Part shown: in pieces, positions 43,701-50,680 of the stretch | How the letters are laid out: the number at the start of each line of letters is the position of its first letter | Numbering within the stretch: the first letter of the stretch is position 1 | Source of the DNA: Palsa-147 sp036513895 | Lineage (GTDB): Bacteria; Acidobacteriota; Terriglobia; Acidiferrales; UBA7541 | Direction: 5' to 3' | DNA length: 64,000 nucleotides | NCBI GenBank assembly: GCA_036513895.1 | Contig: DATBYF010000055.1 | Span: forward strand, 122,050 to 186,049 | Made by a program: the position numbers and the translations under genes | The notes under the pieces: model-generated | Databases searched by the model: none | Told to the model about the DNA's origin: nothing | Seen by the model: only the letters and a program-made list of their open reading frames with translations

Positions 43701-44126
43701 ATGAGATATTTGGTGAGAGCGCGCGTGAAGCCCGGACGTGAAGTCGCCCTTCTGCAAGCAATCGATCAAGGAACTCTCGGCAGAGGTTCGATTGCGGAAG
43801 GCGAGTATCTGCGCAACATGAGCGAAGCCCGCCTATGCAAAGAAGGCGATATTCGCTGGGTTGAGGTTTGCTATTGCCCAACTCCGCTTCAGGAAGAGCA
43901 GCCCTATTGGGAACAATTTTTTGAGTTGGCCAAAGTTCAAGACGCGCATGACCGCCAGCGCTGCCGAGACTACAACGGCTCAGAACCTTGGGCTTGCGGA
44001 GATTGTGACTGCACCGAGAAGTTGGAGCACCGACTGAAGGTTATCGGAATTCCGTTCGTTGAAAAGCTCCGCTCCGCGCCGAATTGTGACGTCGAAGAGC
44101 AACATCCCGAGCCTGCAAATCACTGA
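43701..44126 (+). CDS. Conserved-looking hypothetical protein, Cys-rich
   Basis: The 141-aa protein begins MRYLVRARVKPGREVALLQA, a ferredoxin-like fold start. Cysteines cluster in the second half (DYNGSEPWACGDCDCTEKLE), possibly binding metal. It is soluble. No Shine-Dalgarno is clear. It faces the CsbD gene with 52 bp between the stops. The family is not named here. Confidence 0.65.
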   Translation: MRYLVRARVKPGREVALLQAIDQGTLGRGSIAEGEYLRNMSEARLCKEGDIRWVEVCYCPTPLQEEQPYWEQFFELAKVQDAHDRQRCRDYNGSEPWACGDCDCTEKLEHRLKVIGIPFVEKLRSAPNCDVEEQHPEPANH

Positions 44127-44145
44127 ACGTACTGAACGTGTGGTC

Positions 44146-44172
44146 AGGCTCCGGCTCGGCGAGCCGGAGCCT
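44146..44172. terminator. Perfect 12-bp hairpin between convergent genes
   Basis: AGGCTCCGGCTC (44146-44157) and GAGCCGGAGCCT (44161-44172) are exact complements around a 3-nt loop. It lies between the stops of the 43701 and CsbD genes, where a bidirectional terminator is expected. It lacks T runs, so it may instead be one more GC-rich palindromic element of this genome. Confidence 0.55.
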
Positions 44173-44178
44173 CCCAAA

Positions 44179-44361
44179 CTAATCATTTTCCAGAACTCTC
44201 TCCACTTGTCCGATTTTCTTTTGAACCTTTCCGCCTACTTTCTCATCTTGGCCTTCAGCCGCTAGGCGCGGGTTATTCGTCGCGCGCCCAATTTTTTCCT
44301 TCACTTTGCCTTTCACTTCGTGCATCTTGCCCTTGGCTTGATCCTTGGTGCTTTGCTTCAT
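44179..44361 (-). CDS. CsbD-family stress protein
   Basis: ATG 44361 follows AAGGGG. The 60-aa protein begins MKQSTKDQAKGKMHEVKGKV, the CsbD consensus, and contains GRATNNPRLAAEGQDEKVGG and KVQKKIGQVERVL. CsbD-like proteins are small, charged and stress-induced; their molecular role is unknown. The longer frame to 44439 is upstream noise. Confidence 0.85.
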   Translation of the reverse strand: MKQSTKDQAKGKMHEVKGKVKEKIGRATNNPRLAAEGQDEKVGGKVQKKIGQVERVLEND

Positions 44362-44465
44362 AAATTTTCCCCTTTGAAACAAATTGACACAGTATAACCC
44401 GCGAAAACGGGGCTTCGCGCCCCTCGTCTCGCGCTGCACTTATAGACGTCTTACCGTCAGTTCGG

Positions 44466-44618
44466 TCAACGCAGCATGCCGAGCAAGTACAAAATCAGAA
44501 CAATGAGCAGCACCGTTCCAACGATTCCTAGTCCCCCGCCGTACCCCCATCGGGAATACCCGTAATAACCGCCGCCTCCGCCGAACAGCAGAATCAGAAC
44601 AATAATCAGCAGTAACAT
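44466..44618 (-). CDS. DUF3309-type small membrane protein
   Basis: ATG 44618 has AAGGAGG well placed. The 50-aa product has two hydrophobic stretches (MLLLIIVLILLFGGGGGYYG and GLGIVGTVLLIVLILYLLGM) around a Gly/Tyr-rich loop. This is the DUF3309-like pattern. It sits next to the CsbD gene. Its role is unknown; such genes are common with stress proteins. Confidence 0.75.
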   Translation of the reverse strand: MLLLIIVLILLFGGGGGYYGYSRWGYGGGLGIVGTVLLIVLILYLLGMLR

Positions 44619-45001
44619 CGTCAAATCCTCCTTGAAGTGATGAACCTGGATCCGGCGAGTACCCCTGTCACGTACGATCCGGGGCTGGAAATCCCGCCAC
44701 GTGCGAAAGCTTTCTACCGTCGCTATAAACAACTTCTGGGGAATTTAGGCCATACGCAGAATCACTTACGCACTTGTAATAATCGGTGTACTGAAGGCGT
44801 TTCTCGGCAGAGGTAAAGTTTGCCTCTCAAGCGGACCTCAGGCGTGATCGCCCGAACATCTCTACACCTAGCAGGATCGTAGATGAACGTGTAGCGCCGG
44901 ACCGTCTTTTGTCCGGCATTTGTCAGCAAGAGGTCAGTGATGGCCTATACTCGTTCCAGCGGCGAACCAAGAATTGAAGTAGGGGGGAGGATCTTCGAAA
45001 C
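44619..45001. other. 383 bp between DUF3309 and a small membrane-protein gene
   Basis: The region has no gene of more than 60 codons that is convincing. It holds the family-A palindrome at 44896-44917 and a TATACT box at 44946-44951 that could serve the gene at 45002. Confidence 0.4.
44896..44917. repeat. Dispersed palindrome, family A, copy 1
   Basis: GCCGGAC ... GTCCGGC with an 8-nt loop, preceded by TAGC. The same 22-bp structure, with a few changes in the loop, is at 48591-48612. Confidence 0.65.
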
Positions 45002-45133
45002 ATGCTCTCCAATAGCTTCTGGTATGGATTGGTAATAGGAGCCCTGCTGGTCTTCGCGATATTCTTCGTGACCAAGTTACTTGCCCGCGCTCGCGCGAAA
45101 TCCTCAGCGCTGCCGGCCCACATCGCAAAATAG
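45002..45133 (+). CDS. 43-aa single-helix membrane protein
   Basis: The frame begins MLSNSFWYGLVIGALLVFAI, continues FFVTKLLARARAKSSALPAH and ends at 45133. It has one transmembrane helix, then a basic cytoplasmic tail. GGAGG lies 11 bases upstream and a TATACT box at 44946-44951. It is too short for most gene finders, but the site and the membrane pattern are convincing. Function unknown. Confidence 0.5.
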   Translation: MLSNSFWYGLVIGALLVFAIFFVTKLLARARAKSSALPAHIAK

Positions 45134-45193
45134 TCCGGCGAAATCTGAATTAAGGCCTAATTGCCAAAAGGCTGCCAGGGGAGAGCGTCACTG

Positions 45194-45415
45194 TCACGGT
45201 ACTCCGACCAGTCCGCGCACCGAGCCGAACAATTTCTCCGAGCTATAACCAACGCCCTTGCGAAAAACGATCTCCACATTACGAATGTCCGCTATCCGCC
45301 TCGAAGGATCACCGTCAACCACCACCAGGTCTGCTTGCTTCCCCTGCGCGATCGACGGGCGATAATCCCGCGCGCACGAGTAGCTCGATTTCCTCCTGGT
45401 CGAGGCGATTCACAT
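45194..45415 (-). pseudogene. Amidohydrolase remnant
   Basis: On the minus strand, one frame reads NRLDQEEIELLVRAGLSPV, typical of the last helix before the C-terminal beta-sandwich of metal-dependent amidohydrolases. After a break, another frame reads SIAQGKQADLVVVDGDPSRR, then IADIRNVEIVFRKGVGYSSE, and ends at a TGA at 45194. Between these, the roughly 20-residue conserved segment (ALxAATxxPAxxLG in the family) is missing and the frame is shifted. The rest of the gene is absent. This is a decayed C-terminal fragment. Confidence 0.7.
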
Positions 45416-45525
45416 TGCTACGGAAAACGGCGCAGCGTTTTTGGGGCAGAGCGCGCGGATTGGGACGAAGCGTATGGATTTTGCGACGACGTTGCATAGA
45501 CCGCCAAGAAAGAAAATCGGAAGAA

Positions 45526-45602
45526 TGGCGCGCCCGAGAGGAGTCGAACCTCCGACCTGTTGATTCGTAGTCAACCGCTCTATCCAACTGAGCTACGGGC
45601 GC
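45526..45602 (-). tRNA. tRNA-Arg(ACG)
   Basis: From 45602 downward: GCGCCCG acceptor, GTAGCTCAGTTGGATAGAGC D-arm region, anticodon arm GTTGA-CTACGAA-TCAAC with anticodon ACG, T-arm GGAGGTTCGACTCC. CCA is encoded at 45528-45526. All stems pair. ACG is normally edited to ICG. Confidence 0.97.
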
Positions 45603-45741
45603 GAAGCCTTACTTTACCACACGCTCCGCAGAGGGCCCACTCCGCAAAAACATCTCTCAATTTTATCGGAGTCCAGATGCGGGTATCATGCTGCCGCGAT
45701 AGGCGCGGTTTCACCACAAGAATCTCCCAATCCCATCAGAG

Positions 45742-45763
45742 CCCGGAGGCTCCCGCCTCCGGG
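45742..45763. repeat. Dispersed palindrome, family B, copy 1
   Basis: CCCGGAGGC-TCCC-GCCTCCGGG, perfect 9-bp arms. The core GGCTCCCGCC and the preceding TCAGAGC recur at 53251-53270 and, with changes, at 56050-56071. Confidence 0.65.
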
Positions 45764-45923
45764 AACTCCTCGACACTGAGCTAGTCGCTGCTTTACACGT
45801 CTGCCAAGCGCCACATTCTTCGCGGCGAAGGCTAACACGGCCGCAAAAATTGTGCGCGAATCTTCAGAGCCTCAACAACAAGTCATTTTGGTATGCCGTG
45901 AAAATCAATCTTTAAAAAGAAGA

Positions 45924-45953
45924 ACCCCGGGTTTGGGGGTGCAAACCCGGGGT
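45924..45953 (-). terminator. Intrinsic terminator after the 51-aa gene
   Basis: ACCCCGGGTTTG pairs perfectly with CAAACCCGGGGT around a 6-nt loop. On the minus strand it is followed by TCTTCTTTTT. It lies 45 bp downstream of the small gene at 45999-46154 and ends that transcript. Confidence 0.75.
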
Positions 45954-45998
45954 CGGAGGAGTGAGAGGGACTGGGACCGGAAGCTCGTCAGCGCCCGC

Positions 45999-46154
45999 CT
46001 AGTAATTCCAGCGGCGCGCAAGTATCAAAAGCCTTAAAGCCAGCGCGTAACCGACAATCATCAAACTGACCCGTGCATTCAGCACGGTGTTTTCAAGTCG
46101 CCCCCACGCGGAAGGCGCCGGAAGAGCCATCACTGCGGCCTCGCTTCGTTCCAT
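45999..46154 (-). CDS. 51-aa single-helix membrane protein
   Basis: The frame starts at ATG 46154 with AAGG four bases upstream: MERSEAAVMALPAPSAWGRL, then ENTVLNARVSLMIVGYALAL, then RLLILARRWNY. One transmembrane helix with a basic end. The gene is 39 bp after the 46194 gene and 45 bp before a strong terminator, which supports a real transcript unit. It is below the usual 60-codon cutoff. Function unknown. Confidence 0.5.
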   Translation of the reverse strand: MERSEAAVMALPAPSAWGRLENTVLNARVSLMIVGYALALRLLILARRWNY

Positions 46155-46193
46155 TTGCCTTTGGCGTATGGGCGTCATTGGATGCCTCGAAGG

Positions 46194-46400
46194 CTAGTGC
46201 ACGACCTGCATGGGAGTGTCCTGCTCGATCGCAACCACCATTGACTTGAATATGTCCACGTCCCAGCTATCAGAGATGCGCAGGCGCACGGCCTCATTCG
46301 ACTCCGAAACCAACCGGCCGCGCAGAGGTACTCGAAGATTGCCGGCAAGAACTCTCAGAATCACCGGCTGCCCCATCCAGTTTAAGTATCCGCCTTCCAT
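46194..46400 (-). CDS. Small conserved-looking protein of about 68 aa
   Basis: ATG 46400 (MEGGYLNWMGQPVILRVLAG) follows GGGGG. The product has a compact beta pattern: VPLRGRLVSESNEAVRLRIS, then DSWDVDIFKSMVVAIEQD. I recall similar short proteins in other Acidobacteriota, usually near a start of this kind, without a function. It is probably one transcript with the 51-aa membrane gene. The longer frame to 46523 has no ribosome binding site. Confidence 0.65.
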   Translation of the reverse strand: MEGGYLNWMGQPVILRVLAGNLRVPLRGRLVSESNEAVRLRISDSWDVDIFKSMVVAIEQDTPMQVVH

Positions 46401-46636
46401 GGTGTTGCCCCCTTTGGGTATCTCGTTATCTGCTAACGAGTTCAGTCTGCGGTCATGGGCAGGCAGGGCCAATGGTACGGGGGACCAAACTTTCTGGTAG
46501 CAAAGTACTACTCGGATTCGCACGCTTTTTCAGCAACCCGAAATCGGGGGAATCTCTGCTATCGTAGTGAAGGCTCGCTTTACGTTTGCAAGGCGCATTC
46601 TCAAAATCTCAATTGGAATGGACGGCACGGCCGCTC

Positions 46637-47275
46637 ATGGGCGACTTAGTAAAGAATCTTCTGCATGCGCTGAACAACGTTCGAGGTTTGGTGCAATGGG
46701 GTGGCCCCGTTCTCGTTTGCGTTATCGTTTTCGTCGAGACCGGGCTCTTCGTCGGATTCTTCCTGCCTGGTGATTCCCTGCTCGTTACAGCCGGAGTATT
46801 GGCGGCTGCCGGACGCTTGGGCTTGTTTTGGCTGCTGATTCCGGTGACCATCTGCGCGATCGCCGGTGACCAGCTCGGCTACTTTATCGGCCGGCAGATG
46901 GGGCAGAGCCTCTACAAACGCGAGGATTCGCGGTTTTTCAAAAAGCGTTATCTCGAAAGCGCGCACGCCTTCTATGAAAAGCACGGCGGCAAGACCATAA
47001 TCATGGCGCGTTTCGTTCCTATCATCCGGACGTTCTGTCCGCCCGTAGCTGGTGCCGCCCGCATGACGTACTCGCACTATCTGACGAATGATATTTTCGG
47101 CGGGTTCCTGTGGGTCTGGGGAATGATTCTAACCGGATACTTTCTCGGCCGCGCGGTCCCCCACATCGACGAGCAAATTCACTGGGTCATCGCGGTTGTT
47201 ATCGTTCTTTCGCTGATACCCCCTGCCCTTCACGCCTGGAAAGCGCGGCGAGCCAGCAGCACACCTTCTGTTTAG
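46637..47275 (+). CDS. DedA-family membrane protein
   Basis: ATG 46637 is taken; a TTG at 46586 in frame is possible. The 212-aa protein has hydrophobic segments at about residues 15-40, 48-80, 135-160 and 176-195. The family signature is clear: FVETGLFVGFFLPGDSLLVT, GDQLGYFIGRQMG and MARFVPIIRTFCPPVAGAAR. DedA proteins are likely lipid transporters that help membrane potential and cell division. A strong terminator follows at 47296-47329. Confidence 0.92.
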   Translation: MGDLVKNLLHALNNVRGLVQWGGPVLVCVIVFVETGLFVGFFLPGDSLLVTAGVLAAAGRLGLFWLLIPVTICAIAGDQLGYFIGRQMGQSLYKREDSRFFKKRYLESAHAFYEKHGGKTIIMARFVPIIRTFCPPVAGAARMTYSHYLTNDIFGGFLWVWGMILTGYFLGRAVPHIDEQIHWVIAVVIVLSLIPPALHAWKARRASSTPSV

Positions 47276-47295
47276 GGTTCTAGGCCACTTAAAAT

Positions 47296-47329
47296 GCAAA
47301 ACGGGGAGCCTGGCAGCTCCCCGTTTTGC
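47296..47329 (+). terminator. Terminator after the DedA gene
   Basis: GCAAAACGGGGAGC (47296-47309) and its exact reverse complement (47316-47329) flank a 6-nt loop. The T-rich right arm (CCCCGTTTTGC) fits an intrinsic terminator. It starts 20 bp after the DedA stop. Confidence 0.8.
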
Positions 47330-47546
47330 GCATTCTCTACGGCCGGGAAGCGTCTAGAAGACTGCGACCCGGTTTCACACCGCGAAAGCGGTGTGTGAAT
47401 GTTTTTCAGCAATCGTGGCCAGGTGGCGTCATACTTTTCCTCCAAGCTCAATCGTTGCTAACTCGCGTTTTACTCCCGAACAGGATTGATTGCAAGAGGA
47501 AATAAATCCGAAAAAGTAGATTAAGTCTAAGTGTATGGAAGAAAAG

Positions 47547-48248
47547 CTACTTGAGGAACAACCCTTCGCGCAATTGATCTCGACCCACAAAGGTCTTCGA
47601 CGTCCGGAACTTTGCGAAAAGGTCTAACATCTCCCGGTTCTGGAAGATATGCACATGTTGAGCGATGGGGGGCAACGGCAGTTGCTCGAACGTCTGGTCC
47701 GGCAGAACGCGATAGCGGCAGAAACGATCCGGGGTACGACTATGGAAGATCGCCAGCACTACCCCTCCCGGACGCAGTATATCGTGCAGTCGCGCGACCA
47801 CACGCGCCAGCATCTCCGGCTCCATGTAATCGAACAAATCCCAAGCCAAAATTCCGTTAAAGCTCGCCGGGGGATACTTGAGCAAATCCTCGAGGAATCG
47901 GTCCGCCAGCGCTACCGCAGACGGCCGCTCGAAATCGGCATCGCCGCCGGTTTTGCCAGCTCTCAGTCGCGACTCTTCCGCGTCCATGAACTCACGCCAC
48001 GAGCGCAGAAAATCCTCGGTAGTTACGCGGAATCCCTTCTCGATGAAAAAGTTAAGCGTGTCCTGCGACACCTGCCCCATGTCGAGAATTTTTGCCTTGG
48101 GGATATCCGAGAGCAGCCAGAGAAATTCTTTGAGGGCATTCGAAACGCGGCCGGATTGCGCGGCACTTGCCGCAACACCCTTGACACTTGGGCCAGCGGC
48201 GGTGGACGTCGCTGGGGACATCGTGCGCGCTTTCATTTGCCAAGCCAT
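47547..48248 (-). CDS. SAM-dependent methyltransferase
   Basis: The 233-aa protein has a Rossmann core. KILDMGQVSQDTLNFFIEKG (about 54-73) is motif I, with an unusual Met-Gly-Gln in place of the Gly-rich loop. FNGILAWDLFDYMEPEMLAR (about 131-150) is the motif II/III region. LRPGGVVLAIFHSR (about 157-170) is the motif for the next strand. The N-terminal 40 residues are Ala/Ser-rich and disordered. A class I methyltransferase of unknown substrate. Confidence 0.75.
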   Translation of the reverse strand: MAWQMKARTMSPATSTAAGPSVKGVAASAAQSGRVSNALKEFLWLLSDIPKAKILDMGQVSQDTLNFFIEKGFRVTTEDFLRSWREFMDAEESRLRAGKTGGDADFERPSAVALADRFLEDLLKYPPASFNGILAWDLFDYMEPEMLARVVARLHDILRPGGVVLAIFHSRTPDRFCRYRVLPDQTFEQLPLPPIAQHVHIFQNREMLDLFAKFRTSKTFVGRDQLREGLFLK

Positions 48249-48617
48249 AAGCTAACCCGTCACCGTCGAGTCTTTCCGAAGCCGGCTAACACCACCGGAC
48301 CGTCTCCGCAGACGCCGCGATGCAGCCAGCGATGCCGAGACAGATGTCTGCCTTCAGAAAACTTGAACGACTCTTGCGGCGAACCAGGGTTGGGTTGGGT
48401 GGTAGCCCTACTAGCAAGGGGCGTACCCAAGCTCGCTGCCAAACTATAATACAAGCCCCATGGCATGTAAACGCCTACGTGGCCGCAGAGTCCGCAACTC
48501 GCCACCAGCACTCAGCTTGCTTCGAACCGTAGCGGCGGCGTCCGAACGCCTCACCAAGCACCCATCGCCGGACAGTCGGATGAACCTAGCGCCGGACCGG
48601 TTTTCGTCCGGCAGCCT
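48249..48617. other. 369-bp gap upstream of the methyltransferase
   Basis: No gene is supported. It holds the family-A palindrome copy 2 (48591-48612) at the 3' end of the Ig-like lipoprotein gene. The TATTAT/TATAGT-like stretch near 48445-48452 could be a promoter for the minus-strand methyltransferase, but it is weak. Confidence 0.35.
48591..48612. repeat. Dispersed palindrome, family A, copy 2
   Basis: GCCGGAC ... GTCCGGC, preceded by TAGC, as at 44896-44917. It lies just past the stop of the Ig-like lipoprotein gene at 48618. Confidence 0.65.
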
Positions 48618-50453
48618 TCAAGGGCATGCTTGCGCGAACGGACACCCCTGTGACTCCAGTGCCCCGTTCCCGACATCAGGAGAATCCGTATCCAGAACAA
48701 AAAATTCCCCGCCGCTCGCCTGATAGTACGTAATGCTGTACGTTTTTGCGCCGACCGTAAAACTTCCGGTATACCGCCCCAAGTTGCTAGAATCCGCCGC
48801 TGACGCGCCGCTAAAAGTCACCCCGCTCACGGTCGCGAAACTATCATTGACATCCACAGTCCCCGCAAGGCTCCCCGAGCCATTCGCCACCGACTGCCCC
48901 ACGAAATTCTCTTCCCCAGCCGAATCAAAGCTCCCCAACACCACCGCGTAGTCGCCATCAAACGCACCCAAAGCCTGCGGCACGATCACGCCGGTCCCAA
49001 TGGCATTGTTGTCGAAGTCCAGGATGAGCGCGCCCCCGCCGCCACTCGCGCTATTCGGGTCGAGCAAATTTAGAGCCGGATCCGTCGGAAATATCAGGAG
49101 CGCGGAAACCTCCATCGTCGTCGTCGCCGTTCCCGGCAGTGTCAGCGTCCCAGTCCCGTTCCCAGGAATCGAGTACACTGCCTGCCCCGCAATAGAGCCG
49201 CTTTGATTCATACCCCCGTCATTCGTATCGACAAATCCGGCGCTCAAATTTCCGCTACCGTCGGCAGTAAATTGCCCCGCCAGCGAAAGCCTCCCGCTAA
49301 TCGTGCTTCCCGATTCAAAGAACGCATAAGGCCCGCTCAATGCAGAATTCGAGAACGATGCACTCGCTCCCGCCGCCCCTTGCCCAACGAAAGCGCCTCC
49401 CGTAAGAAAGTCAGGCAAATCAGCTTCCACGATGCGCAAAACTTCGCCCTGCACCGCGTAATACACAAAATTCAGCCCCACGCTAGTTCGTATCGTCCCT
49501 CGCCCAAACGCATCCGGCCCCGTGACCGGCCCATTCAGCTGCAGCGACGTCTGCGTCGTCCCTCCGTCGTTCGCATAGAAAGCGCCACTCGACACGAATC
49601 CCGCAGCCGCACTCAAATTTGCAACTCCTCCAAATGCGGCAGGCACAGCACTATCGAGGTCATACCCATTGAGCGCAAAGGAGTAAGAGCCAGCGATCGA
49701 GCCCGCGCTCAGCGCGTTAGCCGATTGAAAATCAAGCGTTCCGCCCGAAGTGGCCGAGCCATCAAACTCGATGATCAACGCATGCGTCGGCGACGTAGCC
49801 GCAATGCTGAACGTCTCCACGCCGCCGTTCGGAAGCGCCTTATCATTTACGTTGAGCGTAATGCTGCCGCGGCCGTCGGATTCCACGCTGTAAATCCCGG
49901 TAATTGGATCGGATCTGGTCTTGCTCGCGCCCTGATCGGAATAATCCTGCTCGCCGCCGGTGATGTTGCCGTTGCCGTCGGTAATGATCGTCCCCGCCGC
50001 GACGTAAATCCCCGTGCTATCCGTCCCTTCCACGAAGAACACATACGGCCCATTCAGCACGCTGTTCGACGCCGCTGAAATCACCGAAATATTCGCGCTG
50101 GCCGTTGCGCCGCTATCGTCGCTGGCATCCGCAACGATCATCACGGTCCCTGCCGCAGCCGGCGCCGTATAACTCGTCGTCGCGCCATTGGCCGTGTGCG
50201 CCGGACTAAAAGCTCCGCAACTCCCAATCGGAGTGCAGTTCCAATCAACGCCGCCATTCGCCGCGTCGCTCCCCACCGTCGCCCTCAGATTCACAGCCTG
50301 GCCGACCCCCAGCGTCGCAGGCGCATTCGTAAGCTCGATCGTGGTTCCTGAATTGGAACCGGTAGATTTATTCGAGATGGAGCTGCCGCCGCAGCCGTTA
50401 AAAACGACAACGCCAAGCACGAGCGACGTAAACGCGATCGCCTTGCGATTCAA
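48618..50453 (-). CDS. Ig-like lipoprotein, paralogue 1
   Basis: The 611-aa protein begins MNRKAIAFTSLVLGVVVFNG with lipobox Cys21, so it is a lipoprotein. Residues about 40-130 form a bacterial Ig-like domain (TIELTNAPATLGVGQAVNLR, DWNCTPIGSCG). Repeated beta-segments follow, each with a Gly-rich start such as GPYVFFVEGTDSTGIYVAAG and GPYAFFESGSTISGRLSLAG. It is about 50% identical by eye to the next gene. The C-terminus has a short extension ending GCPFAQACP that the paralogue lacks. Probably a surface or adhesion protein. Confidence 0.85.
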   Translation of the reverse strand: MNRKAIAFTSLVLGVVVFNGCGGSSISNKSTGSNSGTTIELTNAPATLGVGQAVNLRATVGSDAANGGVDWNCTPIGSCGAFSPAHTANGATTSYTAPAAAGTVMIVADASDDSGATASANISVISAASNSVLNGPYVFFVEGTDSTGIYVAAGTIITDGNGNITGGEQDYSDQGASKTRSDPITGIYSVESDGRGSITLNVNDKALPNGGVETFSIAATSPTHALIIEFDGSATSGGTLDFQSANALSAGSIAGSYSFALNGYDLDSAVPAAFGGVANLSAAAGFVSSGAFYANDGGTTQTSLQLNGPVTGPDAFGRGTIRTSVGLNFVYYAVQGEVLRIVEADLPDFLTGGAFVGQGAAGASASFSNSALSGPYAFFESGSTISGRLSLAGQFTADGSGNLSAGFVDTNDGGMNQSGSIAGQAVYSIPGNGTGTLTLPGTATTTMEVSALLIFPTDPALNLLDPNSASGGGGALILDFDNNAIGTGVIVPQALGAFDGDYAVVLGSFDSAGEENFVGQSVANGSGSLAGTVDVNDSFATVSGVTFSGASAADSSNLGRYTGSFTVGAKTYSITYYQASGGEFFVLDTDSPDVGNGALESQGCPFAQACP

Positions 50454-50574
50454 TCCAGTTCTCCTCGGGTAGATTTCGCAGTCGGAGCGGTAACGCGCGC
50501 TCGTTCCAAATCTTAGCTTATTATTCTTGCCTTACGGACTTTCAACTTGCGCGATGGCCCCAGAATACAACGGA

Positions 50575-50612
50575 GAGAACACAACAAACGAGAACACAAC
50601 AAACGAGAACAC
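50575..50612. repeat. 15-bp tandem repeat
   Basis: GAGAACACAACAAAC occurs at 50575-50589 and 50590-50604 with a further 8-bp start, in the gap between the two Ig-like genes. It could be a slippage product; no function is suggested. Confidence 0.6.
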
Positions 50613-50680
50613 CATAGAAACAGTGGCACGGCCGGTAATCCAGCCGTGCCACGCTTCGGATTTATATCCTCACTGCCGCT

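Larger units (their letters stand above)
45603..45998. other. 396-bp gap with a palindrome and a terminator
   Basis: No gene is supported. It holds the family-B palindrome at 45742-45763 and a strong hairpin at 45924-45953. Minor frames on both strands have no ribosome binding sites. Confidence 0.45.

Noticed and set aside
45315..45587. 90-codon minus-strand frame overlapping tRNA-Arg
   Set aside because: It covers a tRNA and part of the amidohydrolase remnant, so it is not a gene.
50575..50612. 15-bp tandem repeat as a CRISPR array
   Set aside because: Only two and a half adjacent copies without spacers; no cas genes anywhere in the window.
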